Assembly (NCBI GenBank): GCA_021151695.1
Contig: JAGKWU010000015.1
Span: 1-64,000 of the forward strand
From: Cellvibrionaceae bacterium
Lineage (GTDB): Bacteria > Pseudomonadota > Gammaproteobacteria > Pseudomonadales > Cellvibrionaceae
Reading direction: 5' to 3'
DNA: 64,000 bases
Shown here piece by piece: positions 35,514 to 43,619 of the stretch. Under the pieces are notes generated by a model that worked only from the letters and a program-made list of their open reading frames with translations, made no database searches and was not told the DNA's origin. Every line of letters begins with the position of its first letter. Position 1 is the first letter of the stretch. The position numbers and the translations under genes were made by a program.

Positions 35514-36461
35514 ATGGCACACATAGCAGCAATTGGCGAAGTCATGGTGGAGCTTGCTCCCTTTCCTGTGAGCGTAGCAGAGGCCGGAGGCAAAGACATT
35601 ATGGCACTCGGTTTTGCCGGCGACACCTACAACACCTCGGTGTATATGGCGCGCCTCGGCCTCAAGACTGACTATGTGACCAAGCTGGGTGAAGACCCCT
35701 ACTCACAACAAATTTTACAGCGCATGGCCGGTGAAAATATTGGCACTGACATGATCGAGCGCGTAGCTGGTCGCTCACCAGGCCTCTACATTATTCGCAA
35801 CACGCCAGACGGTGAACGCGAATTTTTTTACTGGCGCAAAGAGGCGCCCGCGCGCGAACTTTTTACAACTGCCGAATCCAGTGCCGCCTTGGTACAACAA
35901 CTCAAAACCTGCGATTGCGTTTACCTGAGCGGTATTACCCTCGCCATTATCGGCGAACAAGGTCGCAATAATTTACTCGTCGCACTCACGCAGTTGCGTG
36001 CTGCCGGCGTCACCATTGCTTTTGATAGCAATTATAGACCCCGCCTCTGGCGCGATAAGCAGGAAGCGCAAAGCGCCATGCTGCAAATCATGCAATACAC
36101 CGACATCGCACTGCTGACACTCGACGATGAACAATTACTTTGGGGCGACGATAGCATTGAAGGTTGCAAAGCACGTTACGCAAAGTGTCCTCTGCGCGAG
36201 CTGGTATTAAAACGCGGTGCGCAGGATGCAGTAATCATTAGCAGTGGATCACAAGTGCATGTACCTGTACCACCGGTTGCTAACGTCATTGATACCACCG
36301 GCGCAGGCGATACCTTTAATGCCGGTTATCTGGCAGCGCGCTTGCAAAATGCGTCCGCCGAAGATGCCGCTCGCCAAGGCATTCGCTGCGCCGGCATTAT
36401 TATCCGCCATCGTGGTGCCGTTATCGAAAGATCTGTTTTTGATAAAGAACTTGGCGCTTAG
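35514..36461 (+). CDS. kdgK: 2-dehydro-3-deoxygluconokinase
   Basis: 315 residues from ATG 35514, which gives the normal AAIGEVMVELAPF start. The track from 35451 adds an unlikely leader. It is a PfkB-family sugar kinase with the C-terminal signature DTTGAGDTFNAGYLA containing the catalytic Asp. It phosphorylates KDG to KDPG, the point where the galacturonate, glucuronate and unsaturated-uronate routes meet. The next enzyme (Eda aldolase) is not in the window. Confidence 0.93.
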   Translation: MAHIAAIGEVMVELAPFPVSVAEAGGKDIMALGFAGDTYNTSVYMARLGLKTDYVTKLGEDPYSQQILQRMAGENIGTDMIERVAGRSPGLYIIRNTPDGEREFFYWRKEAPARELFTTAESSAALVQQLKTCDCVYLSGITLAIIGEQGRNNLLVALTQLRAAGVTIAFDSNYRPRLWRDKQEAQSAMLQIMQYTDIALLTLDDEQLLWGDDSIEGCKARYAKCPLRELVLKRGAQDAVIISSGSQVHVPVPPVANVIDTTGAGDTFNAGYLAARLQNASAEDAARQGIRCAGIIIRHRGAVIERSVFDKELGA

Positions 36462-36484
36462 GGCCGGGCTTTTAAGACCATTTA

Positions 36485-36518
36485 AAAATACAACAGCCGC
36501 GTTAATCGCGGCTGTTTT
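36485..36518. terminator. Bidirectional terminator between kdgK and pntB
   Basis: AACAGCCGCG and its complement form a 10-base stem with a 5-base loop. It has T-rich sequence on the plus side and A-rich on the other, and lies between the convergent ends of kdgK and pntB. Confidence 0.8.
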
Positions 36519-36539
36519 ACGCAAAGCTTTACGTAAAAA

Positions 36540-37943
36540 TCAGGCAATATTTTTTACAATGTTTTCGACCATTTTTTTCGCATCACCAAAGAGCATCATG
36601 GTGTTGTCCTGGTAGAAAATATCGTTATCCACTCCTGAATAACCCGAGGCCATACTGCGCTTCACAAAGAGCACCGTGCGCGCCTTACCCACCTCCAAAA
36701 TCGGCATACCAAAAATAGGGCTTTGCGGATTGGTTTTGGCCGCCGGGTTGGTTACGTCGTTAGCACCTATAACAAAGGCGACGTCGGCAGTGGAGAATTC
36801 GTTATTGATGTCCTCTAACTCAAACACTTCGTCGTATGGCACATTAGCCTCGGCCAGCAGCACGTTCATATGGCCAGGCATACGGCCCGCCACCGGGTGA
36901 ATCGCATAACTGACTTTTACACCGGTTGCTTTGAGTGTGTCGCACATCTCGCGCAACGCATGCTGTGCCTGGGCTACCGCCATACCATAGCCAGGCACAA
37001 TGATCACCGAGCCGGCATTTTTCATGATAAAGGCAGCATCTTCTGCACTGCCGCGCTTCACTGGGCGATCTTCCGCAGACGCAACCTGGGTATCGCCCGC
37101 CGCCGCACCAAAGCCGCCGAGAATCACATTGAAAAACGAGCGGTTCATACCTTTGCACATGATATAGGACAATATGGCACCTGACGAGCCGACTAGTGCA
37201 CCAGTTACAATAAGCGCGCTATTATGCAAGGTAAAACCTATGCCGGCGGCCGCCCAACCCGAGTAGGAGTTGAGCATGGATACCACCACTGGCATATCGG
37301 CACCACCAATGGGAATAATCAATAGAATCCCCATTACAAAGGCCAGCGCCGTCATACTCCAGAAAATCCACGGCGATTGCGCATTGCAAAAGCCAATCAG
37401 TAAGGCCAGCAGCGCAAGCGCCAACAGCAGGTTGAGCAGATGCTGCCCGGCAAATCTGACCGGTGCGCCCGACACTAGCCCCTGCAGTTTGGTAAAGGCG
37501 ATCACCGAACCGGAAAAAGTGATAGCGCCAATCACTACGCCCAAGCCCATTTCGATACGGCTGGCGATATAAATTTCACCCTGCGCATTGAGCAAATGAA
37601 AGGCATCCGGGTTGCTAAACGCCGCACCCGCCACCAACACCGCTGCCATACCCACCAAGCTGTGAAAGCCCGCCACCAATTGCGGCATGGCGGTCATGGC
37701 AATTTTTTTAGCGATGCCAATACCAATAGCGGCACCTATTGCGAGTGCACATAATATCCAGCCATAAGACGTCACCGCCGGATTGAGCACGGTAGTCACT
37801 ATCGCAATGGTCATGCCCAGCATGCCGAGAAAATTGCCGCGGCGCGAACTCTCCGGCGACGACAAGCCGCGCAGCGCCATGATGAACAGCACCGCCGCCA
37901 CCAAATAGGCGAGCGATGTTAAACCTTCATTAACCTGTGACAT
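36540..37943 (-). CDS. pntB: NAD(P) transhydrogenase subunit beta
   Basis: 467 residues. The N-terminal 260 residues form multiple membrane helices (proton channel). The C-terminal domain binds NADP(H) (about 285-467, with VIIVPGYGMAVAQAQHA and IHPVAGRMPGHMNVLLAEA). With the alpha subunits it couples proton flow to hydride transfer from NADH to NADP+. It is the last gene of a three-gene unit with split alpha subunits. Confidence 0.96.
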   Translation of the reverse strand: MSQVNEGLTSLAYLVAAVLFIMALRGLSSPESSRRGNFLGMLGMTIAIVTTVLNPAVTSYGWILCALAIGAAIGIGIAKKIAMTAMPQLVAGFHSLVGMAAVLVAGAAFSNPDAFHLLNAQGEIYIASRIEMGLGVVIGAITFSGSVIAFTKLQGLVSGAPVRFAGQHLLNLLLALALLALLIGFCNAQSPWIFWSMTALAFVMGILLIIPIGGADMPVVVSMLNSYSGWAAAGIGFTLHNSALIVTGALVGSSGAILSYIMCKGMNRSFFNVILGGFGAAAGDTQVASAEDRPVKRGSAEDAAFIMKNAGSVIIVPGYGMAVAQAQHALREMCDTLKATGVKVSYAIHPVAGRMPGHMNVLLAEANVPYDEVFELEDINNEFSTADVAFVIGANDVTNPAAKTNPQSPIFGMPILEVGKARTVLFVKRSMASGYSGVDNDIFYQDNTMMLFGDAKKMVENIVKNIA

Positions 37944-38039
37944 GATGTCCCCGCGTAACGCTTTCCTGCATTTGTGGTTTCGTGCATTTTTGGTTTCACG
38001 AATTTGTGGTTAGTAACATTGTGTTTTCGACGCTTACGA

Positions 38040-38324
38040 TTATTGTTTCTTTTTATACATAGCCAGCATGCGCTGGGTAACGGTAAAGCCGCCAAAAATA
38101 TTGATGGATGCCAGCAGCATGGCGATAAAGCCAAGCACCTTGGACAGACTCATGCCCGCTGGACCCACAGCAATAAGCGCACCCACAATAATCACACTGG
38201 AAATAGCATTAGTGACCGCCATCAGCGGCGTGTGTAGCGCCGGTGTCACACTCCAGACAACGTAGTAGCCAACAAATATCGCCAACACAAAAATCGATAA
38301 CTGGGAAATAAATTGAGCATCCAT
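38040..38324 (-). CDS. pntAB: NAD(P) transhydrogenase alpha-2 (membrane) subunit
   Basis: 94 residues with three membrane helices (about 8-25, 38-55 and 62-80). It corresponds to the C-terminal membrane part of E. coli PntA, encoded separately as in Rhodospirillum and many other proteobacteria. It starts 3 bases after the alpha-1 stop and precedes pntB by 96 bases. Confidence 0.93.
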   Translation of the reverse strand: MDAQFISQLSIFVLAIFVGYYVVWSVTPALHTPLMAVTNAISSVIIVGALIAVGPAGMSLSKVLGFIAMLLASINIFGGFTVTQRMLAMYKKKQ

Positions 38325-38327
38325 GAT

Positions 38328-39494
38328 TCACCCCTGTTTTGCTTTAAAGGCCGGGTGAACAATTTCACCGGCATGGGTTAGTACGGAGCCCGCGATAATG
38401 TCGTCCTGCCAATTAATATTTAGCTGTCCTTCTTGCACTTGCGCGGCGAGATAGTTAAATAAATTTTTAGCGTAAAGCGCGCTGGCATCAGTCGCCAGAC
38501 GACTGGGTAAATTGGAGAGACCTACAATAGTCACACCCTCCACTTCAATAATTTCACCAGGGCTGGTCAGCTCGCAATTGCCGCCCTGCTCCGCCGCCAG
38601 ATCAACAATTACCGAGCCGGCGCGCATGGAGCGCACCATCTCTGCAGTAATCAATATAGGAGCGCGACGACCGGGAATTAATGCTGTGGTAATGACTATG
38701 TCTTGCTTTTGCAATGTCTCTGCCACCAGCTGCGCCTGGCGACGCTTGTAGTCATCGCTCATTTCTTTGGCATAGCCGCCGGCTGTTTCTGCCGTGGCTG
38801 TCTCTTCACTTTCCACCATCACAAATTTTGCGCCGAGGCTTTCAACTTGCTCTTTGGATGCGGCGCGCACATCGGTTGCGCACACAATCGCACCCAGGCG
38901 ACGCGCGGTAGCGATTGCCTGCAAGCCGGCAACACCTGCACCCAATATCATCACACGGGCGGGCGCAATAGTGCCCGCAGCCGTCATCATCATGGGCATG
39001 GCGCGCGCAAAAATATGCGTGGCTTCAAGCACGGCGCGATAACCGGCGAGATTACTCTGGGAACTAAGTACATCCATACTCTGCGCGCGCGTAATGCGCG
39101 GCACAAATTCGAGCGCGACGGCAGTAACATCAGCTGCGGCATAGGCATAAATCGCCGCCGTGTTGGCGTAAGGCGCAAGAGTCCCTAGCAAGAGCGAACC
39201 GCGCTTGAACAGCGCAAGCTCATCCAGATCAGCTTCGCCCGCCAGGACTTCGCTCGCGAGCAAAGGACGCTGCACCTTGAACACCACATCCGCATCCTTT
39301 AGCAACAATTTCGGATCTGCTTCTATATGTGCGCCAGCCGCGCTGTAGTCAGCGTCGGCAATATGACTACCCAGGCCAGCGCCGGCTTCCACCGCCACAC
39401 TAAAGCCCAGGTCAATTAATTTTTTCACCGTCTCCGGTGTTGCTGCCACGCGTTTTTCCTGCGCGCGCCGCTCTTTCATAATGGCGATTTTCAT
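38328..39494 (-). CDS. pntAA: NAD(P) transhydrogenase alpha-1 (NAD-binding) subunit
   Basis: 388 residues from ATG 39494. The track's extra 19 residues are not conserved. It has the alanine-dehydrogenase/PNT N-terminal domain (MKIAIMKERRAQEKRVAATP) and the NAD(H)-binding Rossmann domain with MILGAGVAGLQAIATARRLGA. Soluble domain I of the transhydrogenase. Supplies NADPH with PntAB and PntB. Confidence 0.95.
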   Translation of the reverse strand: MKIAIMKERRAQEKRVAATPETVKKLIDLGFSVAVEAGAGLGSHIADADYSAAGAHIEADPKLLLKDADVVFKVQRPLLASEVLAGEADLDELALFKRGSLLLGTLAPYANTAAIYAYAAADVTAVALEFVPRITRAQSMDVLSSQSNLAGYRAVLEATHIFARAMPMMMTAAGTIAPARVMILGAGVAGLQAIATARRLGAIVCATDVRAASKEQVESLGAKFVMVESEETATAETAGGYAKEMSDDYKRRQAQLVAETLQKQDIVITTALIPGRRAPILITAEMVRSMRAGSVIVDLAAEQGGNCELTSPGEIIEVEGVTIVGLSNLPSRLATDASALYAKNLFNYLAAQVQEGQLNINWQDDIIAGSVLTHAGEIVHPAFKAKQG

Positions 39495-39764
39495 CCTGTT
39501 CCCCCGGCCTTTTTTAGGCAAAAGCAAACACCTGATGCCAGGCACCCACAATTGCGATAGTTATTGGAAATTGACCGTAGCAGCAGCGCGCAAGCGTACC
39601 CCGCGCTACTCATGCGTTTGCTTGAACACACACTAGTTATTATGAGTATGTTTGCCGCCAGTTGATCAAGCCGCTCCGCGACTCGACGAGGTTGACGACC
39701 CACCCCATAAATGATTTTTTGGTTGATACAGCTCACCGCCCGGAGTCACTGGCGGCGCGACTGC

Positions 39765-41285
39765 TTATACAGTGGCGCCGATTTTCCACGGAGTAAATTC
39801 GTTGTCGCCGTAGCCAAGCAGTTCACTCTTGGTAGCTTCGCCCGACGCGATTTTTAAAATTTCCTGAAAAATTTTTTCACCGCATTCATACAAACTGATT
39901 TCACCATCCAACACACCGCCGCAGTTAATATCTATATCTTCTTTCATGCGTTCATAGAGCGGTGTGTTGCTCGACAACTTAATGCAGGGCGCCGGCTTAC
40001 AACCGAAAGCCGAACCGCGTCCCGTGGTAAAACAAATAATTTGCGCACCGGACGCTACCTGGCCAGTAGCTGACACGGGGTCGTATCCAGGGCTATCCAT
40101 AAACACCAGGCCTTTTTCACTAATGCCCTGCGCGTAGAGATAAACACCATTCAAATTAGTGGAGCCACTCTTCGCCTGGGCACCAAGGGATTTCTCCATA
40201 ATAGTGGTGAGGCCGCCGGCTTTGTTGCCGGGCGAGGGATTGTTGTTTAATTCGAAATCGTTGCGCGCTGTGTATTCTTCCCACCAACGAATGCGGTCAA
40301 GTAATTGTTGCGCTACTTCGGGTTTAGCTGCCCGCTGCGTCAACAAATGTTCGGCGCCATAAATTTCTGGCGTCTCCGATAAAATCACTGTGCCGCCGTG
40401 GCGAATTAAAATATCGCCAGCGATACCCAAGGCCGGATTGGCCGTTACGCCCGACAAGGCATCGGAGCCACCGCACTGCAAACCGATCATCAGCTCACTC
40501 GCCGGTGCCGTTTCGCGTTCGAATTTATTCACCAGCGGCAACATCTCGCGCAGCTTGGCTATGCCTTTCTCGATAGAGACGCGAGTGCCGCCTTCATCCT
40601 GAATGGTGTAAGCAAAAAATGTGTCGCTGTCACCGAGGCCGCTTTCTTGCAACACACGTTGAACCTGCATGGTTTCGCAACCCAGCCCCACCATCATCAC
40701 ACCGCCAAAATTGGGGTGACGCGCGTAACCATCAAAAGTACGGCGCAGGGTTTCATAACCTTCACCATCAGACCGCATGCCGCAGCCGGTCTCGTGAGTG
40801 AGGGCAACTACACCATCGATATTGGGATAATTATTGAGTTCGCCGGAAAAGGTAAAGTGCTGGGCAATGGCGCGCGCCACTGTCGCCGAGCAATTTACCG
40901 TCGTGAGTATGCCTATATAATTGCGCGTACCGACTTTGCCGCTGGTGCGCTTGTAACCGCGAAAGGTGGCGCGCTGGGCTTCGGGAATAAATTCCGTAGG
41001 CGAGGATTTGCTGCAAAAGCCGTAATCTTTATCCGCTTCGCCCATCACGCAGTTGTGCACATGCACATGGGCTCCTGCAGGAATAAATTGATTGGCAAAC
41101 CCCATGGTTTGGCCGTACTTGAGGATGGCTTCGCCAGCTTGTATATCGCGCAGGGCAACTTTGTGCAGCGCAGGCACATCGGTAGCTAAACGCACATCGG
41201 AAGAAATCAGTTGGGTTCCAGCCGGTAAAGCAACTTTGCAAATTCCGACATTATCGCGTTCGTGTAGACGAAGAATGTTACTCAA
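39765..41285 (-). CDS. uxaA: Altronate dehydratase UxaA
   Basis: 506 residues, slightly longer than E. coli UxaA. An N-terminal SAF-type domain (about 1-95) precedes the altronate/galactarate dehydratase core with GTRNYIGILTTVNCSATVA, THETGCGM, VMMVGLGCET and GLQCGGSDALSG, including iron-binding cysteines. It dehydrates D-altronate to KDG in galacturonate breakdown. Its 5' region faces the GH28 gene across a long control region. Confidence 0.94.
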   Translation of the reverse strand: MSNILRLHERDNVGICKVALPAGTQLISSDVRLATDVPALHKVALRDIQAGEAILKYGQTMGFANQFIPAGAHVHVHNCVMGEADKDYGFCSKSSPTEFIPEAQRATFRGYKRTSGKVGTRNYIGILTTVNCSATVARAIAQHFTFSGELNNYPNIDGVVALTHETGCGMRSDGEGYETLRRTFDGYARHPNFGGVMMVGLGCETMQVQRVLQESGLGDSDTFFAYTIQDEGGTRVSIEKGIAKLREMLPLVNKFERETAPASELMIGLQCGGSDALSGVTANPALGIAGDILIRHGGTVILSETPEIYGAEHLLTQRAAKPEVAQQLLDRIRWWEEYTARNDFELNNNPSPGNKAGGLTTIMEKSLGAQAKSGSTNLNGVYLYAQGISEKGLVFMDSPGYDPVSATGQVASGAQIICFTTGRGSAFGCKPAPCIKLSSNTPLYERMKEDIDINCGGVLDGEISLYECGEKIFQEILKIASGEATKSELLGYGDNEFTPWKIGATV

Positions 41286-41679
41286 GGAACCACCTGCTCA
41301 AAGAACCACATGTATATGCGCCTCACATAGAAAGGCGCTTTAACTATTGCGCAAAAAGCGACGACAAAACGAAACACTTTTTACAAAAATCGGGGCCTGA
41401 AAGAAAAACAGGCGCCTTGCGGCGCCCAAATCGGCAATGGTATTCGGTCAATACCAATTTCAGACTAGCACCCCGAATATTTTGTCCGCAACTCCACTCC
41501 CGCCGCGAAAACGCCTCACTGAAACGGTTTCACAAAGCCTTTTGTGGTTTCCAGCGCTATCTATCCCATGAAAACCGCAATCCACCGTCGAAACCGAAGG
41601 AAAAGTGCCAATTTGTAGGATTTATCTCCCGCAAAATATTTACAAAAATTTTTAAAAATATTTTTGCCGAGAAATATAT

Positions 41680-41691
41680 GAAACCGTTTAC
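41680..41691. promoter_or_regulatory. Operator-like box GAAACCGTTTAC
   Basis: It differs from the GTAANCGNTTAC pattern at one position. Its start lies 32 bases (about three helical turns) before the start of the better box at 41712, the spacing expected for cooperative binding of one regulator. Confidence 0.35.
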
Positions 41692-41711
41692 ATAAAAATA
41701 ACAAGCAAAAT

Positions 41712-41723
41712 GTAATCGTTTAC
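41712..41723. promoter_or_regulatory. GTAANCGNTTAC operator-like box upstream of GH28
   Basis: GTAATCGTTTAC, the same pattern as the boxes upstream of the alpha-galactosidase (2637) and tpiA (27646). It lies about 270 bases before the GH28 start and 425 bases before uxaA, so it could act on either gene. Confidence 0.42.
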
Positions 41724-41991
41724 TTATATTTTAGTAGTAAAAATCAACTACAAACATGACTTTTAATAGAAAAATTTACACTTTAGGTTATTGCTTTTAT
41801 TTCGACCGCTCTTCACAATTAAAACGAAATTGACACATAAAAATACTTTTCTCGGCATTTGACTGACTTATTTCAGCTATAACTAGGGCAGGCAATTAAC
41901 AGCAAAGCCTGCTCTGGCCCCGACAGCCCTACTGGCACCTGGTCGCGGCGCACAACAAATACAACCTGAACAACACGAGAGAGCAGCGTTG

Positions 41992-43440
41992 GTGAATAAA
42001 CCTCTTAGTCAATTAAGTCGCCGCACTTTTTTGCGGGCGGCCGGCCTGGGCGCAAGCAGCGTGGGTTTTACCGGCTGTGCACTACTGGATTCCGGCGACA
42101 AACCAACAGCCGAACTTCTTCGCGCATCTGATGCTGCCTGGCAAAAAGCGCACGACATTTTACGCAACACTCCAGTACCACAATTTCCCAAACGCGATTT
42201 TCTAATTACAGATTTTGGCGCAATAGCGGATGGCAAGAGCGATAGCAGCACCGCAATTGCGGCAGCGATTGCCGCTTGCCACAAGGCTGGCGGGGGGCGT
42301 GTGCTTGTTCCCAAGGGTCAGTTTCTCACCGGAAAAATTCATTTGCTTTCCAATGTGAATTTGCATGTGGAAGAAGGTTGTCGACTAGCCTTCAGCACCA
42401 AGCCGGAAGATTATTTGCCCGCAGTAATGACGCGCTGGGAAGGCATGGAAATGATGGGTTATTCACCTCTCGTTTACGCCCATGGCCAGGAAAATATCGC
42501 TGTCACCGGCAAAGGTATTTTGGATGGCCAAGCCAACGAAACTACCTGGTGGCCCTGGAAAGGTGGAAAAAGTTGGGGCAAGCCCGGTATCCCGACACAA
42601 GATAAAGCGCGCGCGCAACTCGCACTGGATGCCGAAAGTAATCGGCCGGTAACAGAGCGACTCTACGCGGAAGGCGCCTATTTGCGCCCACCCTTTGTGC
42701 AGTTTTATAGCTGCAAAAATATTTTAATTGCCGACATCACTATCAAAAACTCGCCTTTCTGGCTGATCAATCCGGTGCTCAGCGAAAACGTCACTGTGCG
42801 TGGAGTCACTTGCGCTAGCCTCGGCCCAAACTCAGATGGTTGTGATCCCGAATCCTGTAAAAACGTCATTATCGATGGCTGTTATTTCGATACCGGCGAT
42901 GATTGCATTGCGATTAAATCCGGTCGAAACGGCGATGGTCGCCGAGTCAATGTGGCCGCCGAAAATATTGTAATCCGCAATTGCAAAATGCGCAGTGGCC
43001 ACGGCGGTGTTGTTATTGGCAGTGAGATTTCTGGCGGTGCGCGCAACATTTTTGCGGAAAATTGCGAGATGAGCAGCGAGGATCTGGAGCGCGGCCTGCG
43101 CTTTAAAACCAATTCTGTACGCGGCGGTTTGATCGAAAACGTCTACTTCCGCAACATCAATATTGGTGAAGTGCAAACCGCCATAGTGGTGGACTTTTCC
43201 TACGAAGAAGGTGACTCAGGAAAATTCACACCCACAGTACGCAATATTGAAGTGCGCGACTTGCATTGTAAGAAGGCACAACAAATTTTCAATGTGATGG
43301 GCTATGAACGCTCACCGATAAAAAGCTTACATCTGATCAACACGCATTTTGATGATGTGAAAGATGTAGGAACACTTAAAAACCTCGATGATTTCGCCAC
43401 TAAAAACGTCACTATCAAAGGCAAACCTTTTTCAATTTAA
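41992..43440 (+). CDS. GH28 polygalacturonase, Tat-type lipoprotein
   Basis: 482 residues from GTG 41992. TTG one codon earlier is an alternative. The N-terminus SRRTFLRAAGLG is a twin-arginine motif, and GFTGC (about Cys29) could be a lipobox, so it may be Tat-exported and lipid-anchored. Family GH28 beta-helix with all catalytic motifs: NSDGCDPESC (near 280), DTGDDCIAIKSG (near 300), SGHGG (near 335) and GLRFKT. It cleaves alpha-1,4-galacturonan. The extra N-terminal region and overall length resemble exo-acting or rhamnogalacturonan-active bacterial members, so the exact product is uncertain. It belongs to the pectin locus upstream of the TonB receptor. Confidence 0.92.
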   Translation: MNKPLSQLSRRTFLRAAGLGASSVGFTGCALLDSGDKPTAELLRASDAAWQKAHDILRNTPVPQFPKRDFLITDFGAIADGKSDSSTAIAAAIAACHKAGGGRVLVPKGQFLTGKIHLLSNVNLHVEEGCRLAFSTKPEDYLPAVMTRWEGMEMMGYSPLVYAHGQENIAVTGKGILDGQANETTWWPWKGGKSWGKPGIPTQDKARAQLALDAESNRPVTERLYAEGAYLRPPFVQFYSCKNILIADITIKNSPFWLINPVLSENVTVRGVTCASLGPNSDGCDPESCKNVIIDGCYFDTGDDCIAIKSGRNGDGRRVNVAAENIVIRNCKMRSGHGGVVIGSEISGGARNIFAENCEMSSEDLERGLRFKTNSVRGGLIENVYFRNINIGEVQTAIVVDFSYEEGDSGKFTPTVRNIEVRDLHCKKAQQIFNVMGYERSPIKSLHLINTHFDDVKDVGTLKNLDDFATKNVTIKGKPFSI

Positions 43441-43619
43441 GAAAAATCTCTTACCGGAGATTTTCGGTTTTATTTATTCGAGTGCGGAACACCGCACCAA
43501 CTACGGCAAAAATAACAACAGGGAAAACCCTGTTCTACGGACGCTAGACACTGCTTTGCAGTGAATAAGAATTCACACCGCTAAATGTGATTTATCAACA
43601 ATAACTATGGGGAATAGCA

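Larger units (their letters stand above)
41286..41991. other. Long control region between uxaA and the GH28 gene
   Basis: 706 bases without a convincing gene. Near the uxaA side there are two GC hairpins (GCGCCT/AGGCGC at 41318-41338 and GGCGCC TTGC GGCGCC at 41411-41426) that could be leader structures. The rest is very AT-rich and holds two operator-like boxes at 41680 and 41712. Confidence 0.55.

Noticed and set aside
36540..39494. pntA/pntB as part of the pectin pathway
   Set aside because: They form their own unit with a bidirectional terminator against kdgK. Their position among uronate genes is noted, but no specific link is visible.
41417..41695. A 92-codon frame in the uxaA-GH28 gap
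   Set aside because: It is basic, low in complexity, lacks a ribosome binding site and overlaps the AT-rich operator region.
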